Assembly: GCF_036178145.1 (NCBI RefSeq)
Contig: NZ_CP108067.1
Location: 9,625,001-9,689,000 of the forward strand
Reading direction: 5' to 3'
Length of the DNA stretch: 64,000 nucleotides
Origin: Streptomyces sp. NBC_00273
GTDB lineage: Bacteria; Actinomycetota; Actinomycetes; Streptomycetales; Streptomycetaceae
Shown in pieces: positions 59,770-64,000 of this stretch. A program made the translations under genes and the position numbers. The notes under the pieces were generated by a model that searched no databases, was not told where the DNA came from, and saw only the letters and a list, made by a program, of their open reading frames with translations. The first letter of the stretch is position 1. Each line of letters opens with the position of its first letter.

Positions 59770-59877
59770 AGTTCGTTGGTGGCGAGCCGTCACGGTAGGG
59801 ATCCGTTCTTCGTGAGGTCAGGCGGGGGAGCGGTCGGACGCAAGGACGGGGGAAGGGAGGGCGGCGGGGCTGGTGGG

Positions 59878-61143
59878 TCAGCCGACCGTCCACTTCTGGT
59901 TGGCAGCGTCGGCGCAGGTCCAGGTCTGCAACCGGGTGCCGTCGGCAGAGGAGTTGCCCTTGGCATCCAGGCACTTGCCCGCACCGGTGTTGGTGAGGTC
60001 ACGGGCGGCGGTGTACGTCCACTTTTGGGCGTTGGTGCCGTTGCAGGTGTAGAGCTGGACGACGGCGCCGTCGGCGGTGGAGCCGCCCGCGACGTCTAGG
60101 CACTTGCCGAGGGCGCGGACGGTGCCGTCGCCCCCGATGGTCCACTTCTGGGCCGCGCTGCCGGTGCAGTCGTGCAGCTGGATGGGGGTGCGGTCGGCGG
60201 TGGAGCCGCCGGCGACGTCGACGCACATGCCGCCGATCCCACGGATCGGGCGTGCGGCGGGGGCGCTGGCGGAGGAGGCGCGGACATAGTCGACGGTCAT
60301 CGTCTGTGGGAAGGCCGTGGAGGCGTCCGGGCTGCCGGGCCAGTCCCCACCGACCGCCAGGTTGAGGACGACGAAGAACGGGTGGTCGAAGACCCACTTG
60401 TTGCCACCGGTGTCGGCCGGCGTGAGGGTCTTGTACGTGGTGCCGTCCACCGACCAGACGAGCGAGTTCGGGCTCCAGTCGACGGCAAACACGTGGAAGT
60501 CGTCGGCGAAGGCGCGGCCGCCAGGCAGGTGGTTCGCGGCGCCGAGGCCGCCCGCTCCGGAGTAGCCGGGGCCGTGCACCGTACCGTGCACGGTGTTGGG
60601 TTCGCGGCCGATGTTCTCCATGATGTCGATCTCGCCGCTGTTGGGCCAGCCCACGCTGCCGAGGTCGTTGCCGAGCATCCAGAAGGCGGGCCAGATGCCC
60701 TGGCCGCGCGCGATTTTGATGCGGGCTTCGAAGCGGCCGTACGCCTGGGTGAAGGTTTTGGCGGTGTTCAGCCGGGCCGAGGTGTATTGGCACTGGCCGT
60801 ACCAGCAGCCGAGGCTGGCGTCGGTGTTCTTCCGCGCGGTGATGACGAGGTTGCCCTGGCCGTCGAGCGCGGCGTTCGAGGTGCTGTTGGTGTAGTACTG
60901 CAGCTCGTGGTTGCCGAAGCCCGAACCGCCGGTCTCAAGCGTCCACTTGGTGGCGTCAGGAACGCGGCCAGGCGCACCGTCGAACTCGTCGGACCAGGTC
61001 TGCGCGACAACTGCGGCGCCGGCGTGCGGGGCGACCGAACGGGTGAAGGACATGAGCGCCACCGCGACCAGGGCGGTGGCCACGAGGAGCGCCACGCCGC
61101 CGAGAGAGCGGCGACGTGCGCGATGAGCAGCAGCCATGGGCAT
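59878..61143 (-). CDS. GH16 beta-glucanase with ricin-type lectin
   Basis: The 421-residue protein has a signal peptide (about 1-45), a GH16 domain (about 46-285) with TWSDEFDGAPG, GNHELQYYTNSTSNAALDGQ, GIWPAFWMLGNDLGSVGWPN and the catalytic GEIDIMENIG (E171, D173, E176), plus DFHVFAVDWSPNSLVWSVDG. A ricin-type beta-trefoil (about 292-421) follows with three units, each with a QKW, such as GKCLDVAGGSTADGAVVQLY. It hydrolyses beta-1,3- or mixed-linkage glucans outside the cell. ATG 61143 follows AAGGAACC. A CebR-type operator lies about 75 bases upstream. Confidence 0.93.
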   Translation of the reverse strand: MPMAAAHRARRRSLGGVALLVATALVAVALMSFTRSVAPHAGAAVVAQTWSDEFDGAPGRVPDATKWTLETGGSGFGNHELQYYTNSTSNAALDGQGNLVITARKNTDASLGCWYGQCQYTSARLNTAKTFTQAYGRFEARIKIARGQGIWPAFWMLGNDLGSVGWPNSGEIDIMENIGREPNTVHGTVHGPGYSGAGGLGAANHLPGGRAFADDFHVFAVDWSPNSLVWSVDGTTYKTLTPADTGGNKWVFDHPFFVVLNLAVGGDWPGSPDASTAFPQTMTVDYVRASSASAPAARPIRGIGGMCVDVAGGSTADRTPIQLHDCTGSAAQKWTIGGDGTVRALGKCLDVAGGSTADGAVVQLYTCNGTNAQKWTYTAARDLTNTGAGKCLDAKGNSSADGTRLQTWTCADAANQKWTVG

Positions 61144-61215
61144 GGTTCCTTGTCTGGGTGGGGGAGGAGGAGAGGGGCCAAGCCGGGCGAGCCGTGAAGA
61201 GTGACGGGAGGGGTA

Positions 61216-61229
61216 TGAGAGCGCTCCCA
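61216..61229. promoter_or_regulatory. CebR-type operator
   Basis: TGAGAGCGCTCCCA differs by one base from the 14-base CebR box TGGGAGCGCTCCCA, which controls cellulase and glucanase genes in Streptomyces. It lies 73 bases before the GH16 start codon, a position suited to repression relieved by oligosaccharides. Confidence 0.72.
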
Positions 61230-61396
61230 CACGTGATGCAATGTCACCCGAGACAGCGAGTATTACGGAGGGGTAACCGTCATGGCAACGTCAGGTGCCA
61301 CTCCTCGCACGCCTCTGAGCTGCGGTTTTCTCTTGTGGCCTTCGGCTTAACGATCTCTTAAGGCTGGCTTGATGCAGAGAGGTGTGAAACGGAGCG

Positions 61397-61815
61397 TCAC
61401 GTGATCGTCGGCCGGCAGATCGAGGCGCCCACGGGTGCCTCGGCGGCGCCGCGTACCAGCTGGTCCGGGATGGTGTCCCAGCCGAGCACCACCGGTACGG
61501 TCCACCAGCCGCTGTGGATGCCGACGTACGCGTAGTCGTTGCCGGGGAACGAGGATCCTTGGAAGGTGCCCATCGCGGACCCGTCCCAGCCGCGCACGGC
61601 GGCCCCCGCCTGCCCGCAGTGCCCAGCCGTCACGAAGCCGCCGTACACGGAGAAGCCGATCGAACAGCGGACGTTGCCGGTGGAGGACGGGTCGCCGCCG
61701 ACGGTGCCCGCGGCGTACGTACGGCCCGCCTGCGCCGTCTCGGCGACGGTGACGGGGCCGCCCGCCCGGGCCCGGTCGACGAACGCCCGTACGGCGGGGG
61801 CTTCGCGCTCGGTTC
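61397..61815 (-). pseudogene. S1-family (streptogrisin-like) protease, truncated
   Basis: The frame reads GNVRCSIGFSVYGGFVTAGH, CGQAGAAVRGWDGSAMGTFQ, GSSFPGNDYAYVGIHSGWWT, VPVVLGWDTIPDQLVRGAAE and PVGASICR. This is the first half of the mature domain of streptogrisin/alpha-lytic-type proteases, with the catalytic histidine in TAGHC and aspartate in PGNDYAYV. The catalytic serine half is missing, and pro-peptide and signal sequence upstream of 61815 are replaced by recombinase-like sequence. It is inactive. Confidence 0.75.
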
Positions 61816-61829
61816 CTGGTGGGTGTCAG

Positions 61830-62875
61830 CCGATGGTGATGGGGGTGGGGGCCGGCCGCTCACCCACCTCGACCTTGACGCCACGGCGGGAGACGGCCGG
61901 GCCGCCCAGCGAACCGTCGACTACCTGCGCGGCCTTCTCGTCACCTACCAGGTGCTGCCGGAGCAGGACGAGCTATCCGCCCGGATCGAACGCCACCTTG
62001 ACCGGGTCGCCGCCCGGTACCCCGAGCACGCCCTTCTGCTCCGCTCCTACGTGCGCTGGTCACTGCTGCCGCGCGCCCGACGCCACGAGCGGCTGCGCGG
62101 CGGCGGGTTCCTCGGCCGGGTCCGCGCGGCCTACTCCCGGATCAACAGGGCCGCCGAGTTCCTGACCGCGATGGCCGCGCACGGGCGGCTCCTGTGGGAG
62201 GTGACCCAGCAGGATGTCGACACCTGGCTCGCGATCAACCCGGGCACACGCTTCACGGTTCGGGACTTCATCGTCTGGGCTACCCGCCGCGGCCACGCCC
62301 GCACCCTCGACGTCGCCCACTGGCCCCAAAGGGACCCGGTCAGCCTGGACGAGGACTCCCACTGGGAACTTCTCCACCAGTGCCTTACCGACACCGACCT
62401 GCCCCTCGACGTACGCGGAACCGGGGCCATGCTCCTGCTATTTAGCCAGCACCTGACCCGGATCGCCGCCCTGACCACCCACGCCGTAAGCACCGTCTGC
62501 GAGGACACCTTCCTGATCCTCGATCTCACCCCCATCCCCCTGCCCGCGTCCTTGGCCAGCCTGTTGGCCGACCTTAGGGACATGCCGGCGCCGACCAACT
62601 GGGCGGCGAACTCCTCCCAGGACTGGCTGTTCCCCGGAGGCCGTCCCGGGCAGCATCTCTCCGCCACCGTCATCGGCCGCCGTCTGGCCGCCCACCACAT
62701 CCCCAATCGGCCCGCCCGCGCCACCGCCCTCGTCGCCCTGGCCCGGGACCTGCCCCCAGCGGCCCTCGGGCCGATGCTCGGCCTCCACCCCGTCACCGCC
62801 GCCCACTGGCGACGAGGCGCCTCCACCGACTGGACCGCCTACCTCGAAGCCCGTCTGACCGCCCCGCCGCACTGA
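61830..62875 (+). pseudogene. Tyrosine-recombinase-like protein, 5' truncated
   Basis: The region encodes LTHLDLDATAGDGRAAQRTV, DYLRGLLVTYQVLPEQDELS, then a helical N-terminal-type domain (INRAAEFLTAMAAHGRLLWE, VTQQDVDTWLAINPGTRFTV) and a recombinase-like C-terminal domain: LLLFSQHLTRIAALTTHAVS, WLFPGGRPGQHLSATVIGRR, MLGLHPVTAAHWRRGASTDW with a final Tyr in TAYLEA. The layout mirrors phage-integrase-type proteins, but the usual R..HxxR..Y set is only partly recognisable. The frame is open further upstream, into antisense protease sequence, so the real N-terminus was lost at the junction near 61825. It might still be translated from an internal start. Confidence 0.6.
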
Positions 62876-63022
62876 CCACCGGTCGAAGCCGCGCCACGCG
62901 GCCGGTTTGGGAGGTGTCGCTTGCGGCTACCCCGAGGGAAGCCGCATTTTTTGAGCATGTTCAAATATGTCGAGGTGCGGCCACAGGCCGGACATCCAAT
63001 CTCTCGGGAGAGGTCTGCGGAC

Positions 63023-63499
63023 ATGCGCGGATGGCGGGCGATGGTTCTTGCGGTAACTGGGCTAGTTCTCACAGCGTCTTGCGGGTACGGCGCAGCCATC
63101 CACGCGGCGGACATTCCGCAGGAGCAGCTGGTAGGGACATGGACCAGCCCAGCAGGGACGTCCCTGACCTTCTCGAAGGAACACACCTTCACTGGAACGG
63201 GATTCGACAAGGTCAAAGCGATGGCCGACTGCGCCCACCCCGAGAAGCTGTCCAACGGCCGATGGGCCTTCTACGCCAGCCCCAAAGGCGACGGCCTCAA
63301 CATCCCCGACGAGACCGCCACACACGGCAATGATCTTCGGCTGTCCTTCACCGAGGATCCGACGTGCACGGTTTGGGTCTACCTCTACGGGGACTTCGGA
63401 GATGCAGAGGATCCCAGCATGTGCCCTACAGAGGACCCGGACGCGGGGTGTCCTCCTGACGGCTACATGAAGCCGAGCGAGGCCGACACTCGCCCCTGA
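63023..63499 (+). CDS. Secreted lipoprotein (158 aa)
   Basis: The product starts MRGWRAMVLAVTGLVLTASC with a lipobox (LTASC), so the cysteine at residue 20 should be lipid-modified. The mature part reads EQLVGTWTSPAGTSLTFSKE, HTFTGTGFDKVKAM, RWAFYASPKGDGLNIPDE and DPTCTVWVYLYGDFGDAEDP. The 'L.GTW......L.F..D..F..' start resembles lipocalin-like small lipoproteins of Streptomyces. Its ligand is unknown. ATG 63023 follows GGAGAGG. Confidence 0.75.
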   Translation: MRGWRAMVLAVTGLVLTASCGYGAAIHAADIPQEQLVGTWTSPAGTSLTFSKEHTFTGTGFDKVKAMADCAHPEKLSNGRWAFYASPKGDGLNIPDETATHGNDLRLSFTEDPTCTVWVYLYGDFGDAEDPSMCPTEDPDAGCPPDGYMKPSEADTRP

Positions 63500-63654
63500 C
63501 ACCCATCGAAACCGGGACACTCGCGCTCCTGCAGGCTCACAACCGCACCAACAGGCAGGCCGGCTCGAACCCCTCAACCACTGGGACCAGACAGGGATAC
63601 CGCGCGATTCGAATCACGCTCCCCACCAGCTGGGGCGTCGGCGTGGACGGCGGC

Positions 63655-63845
63655 GCGGCGGGAGGCCTACGCGAACGACCAGGGCCAGCCGGCTTCCCTG
63701 GTCGCGGTGACGGCCAGGTCGAACCGGTCGAAGTCGGACCAGGATCCGGCGGAGTGGCTGCCGCCGTCCGCGGATGCGTTGTGCCGGTACGGCGCCGAGT
63801 GGACCGCGACGAAGCTCCGGTGGGGCCTCGCGGTCGACGAGGCGG
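63655..63845 (+). pseudogene. HNH/DUF1524-type nuclease C-terminal remnant (copy 2)
   Basis: The frame reads REAYANDQGQPASLVAVTAR, SNRSKSDQDPAEWLPPSADA, LCRYGAEWTATKLRWGLAVD, EAEKDQ. It is the same domain end as the copy at 15.2 kb and is better preserved here. The HNH residues upstream are absent, and the 3' end runs into STAND-NTPase sequence on the other strand. Confidence 0.65.
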
Positions 63846-63864
63846 AGAAGGACCAGCAGCAGGC

Positions 63865-64000
63865 CCCGGCCACCGGGCCGCACCCACCCCCGATAGGACG
63901 CCACCGGCTCCCCACCAGGTCCCACCACACCCGGGTCATCAACGTTGTCCAGCACGACCAGCCACCGGCCGGCACGCTCCAGCCGCTCCCACACCACGTC
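63865..64000 (-). pseudogene. NB-ARC/STAND NTPase fragment at window edge
   Basis: The minus-strand frame entering from beyond the window reads VWERLERAGRWLVVLDNVDD, PGVVGPGG and a segment ending GRGLLLV. The LVVLDNVDDP block is the Walker B region of NB-ARC (STAND) NTPases, common in Streptomyces regulators and defence proteins. Family character stops near 63865 where the HNH remnant begins, so the 3' end is lost; the 5' part lies outside the window. Confidence 0.55.

Noticed and set aside
57913..60099. 728-codon plus-strand open frame
   Set aside because: It is the antisense shadow of the GH64 gene and the end of GH16; its Gly/Val/Glu-rich translation has no domain pattern.
63608..63640. 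TTCGAATC followed by CCCCACCA looked like a tRNA T-loop and 3' end
   Set aside because: The bases flanking the loop do not form the T-stem and no D-arm or anticodon arm precedes it.

Overview
The window is very high in G+C, has third-codon-position GC bias throughout, uses GTG/TTG starts with purine-rich ribosome binding sites, and encodes families typical of Streptomyces (DUF5994, DUF6207, DUF5753-type XRE regulators, HTTM/DUF5819 pairs, SpoIIE phosphatases, CebR-like operators). It is best read as a piece of a Streptomyces or close relative. A decayed fragment resembling the terminal protein Tpg, together with many truncated genes and IS remnants, suggests a chromosome arm or linear-plasmid-derived DNA; this is inference.

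0-15.5 kb is a patchwork of decayed and intact genes. Between remnants of a helicase-associated-domain protein, a LuxR regulator and an alpha/beta hydrolase sits an intact 259-residue protein (861-1640). It reads like two eukaryotic-type histone folds in tandem, H2A-like then H2B-like, and is the most unusual object in the window. Then come a frameshifted Tat-exported TIM-barrel protein, a small gene next to a perfect palindrome, a Cys-rich HTH protein, a recombinase-like remnant, an S1-like protein, a dead TrkA-type gene, a methyltransferase facing a molybdopterin oxidoreductase plus membrane protein, an SDR, and an IS5-family element with identifiable ends.

15.5-23.3 kb carries a large frameshifted lectin-like beta-propeller protein, a class I terpene synthase with intact metal-binding motifs, a two-gene SRPBCC/beta-propeller operon and a phospholipase D-family cardiolipin synthase.

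24-52 kb is a mostly intact stress-response island: MerR-like regulator, cold-shock protein, DEAD-box helicase, CBS protein, an RsbQ-RsbP-STAS energy-stress-type switch, two more SpoIIE phosphatases, DUF5994, HTTM/DUF5819, an ice-binding-fold protein, two PRC-barrel proteins, an XRE regulator, DUF2231, hemerythrin, a large catalase, BrkB/YihY, DUF3618/DUF4235, and a methyltransferase-CDGSH-heme-oxygenase-like operon. Many of these families belong to sigma-B-type osmotic/oxidative stress regulons in Streptomyces, and one candidate sigma-B-type promoter is visible before the hemerythrin gene. No sigma factor gene is present in the window.

52-58 kb is a second decay zone (LuxR, delta-60 repeat, YbdK, MerR and IS701 fragments) with an intact DUF6207 gene and a Gly-rich secreted protein. 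58-61.2 kb holds a beta-1,3-glucan degradation pair (GH64-CBM6 and GH16-ricin lectin) behind a CebR-type operator. 61.4-64 kb has a truncated protease, a 5'-truncated recombinase-like gene, a lipoprotein, and HNH and STAND-NTPase fragments running to the window edge. No tRNA, rRNA or CRISPR array was seen.
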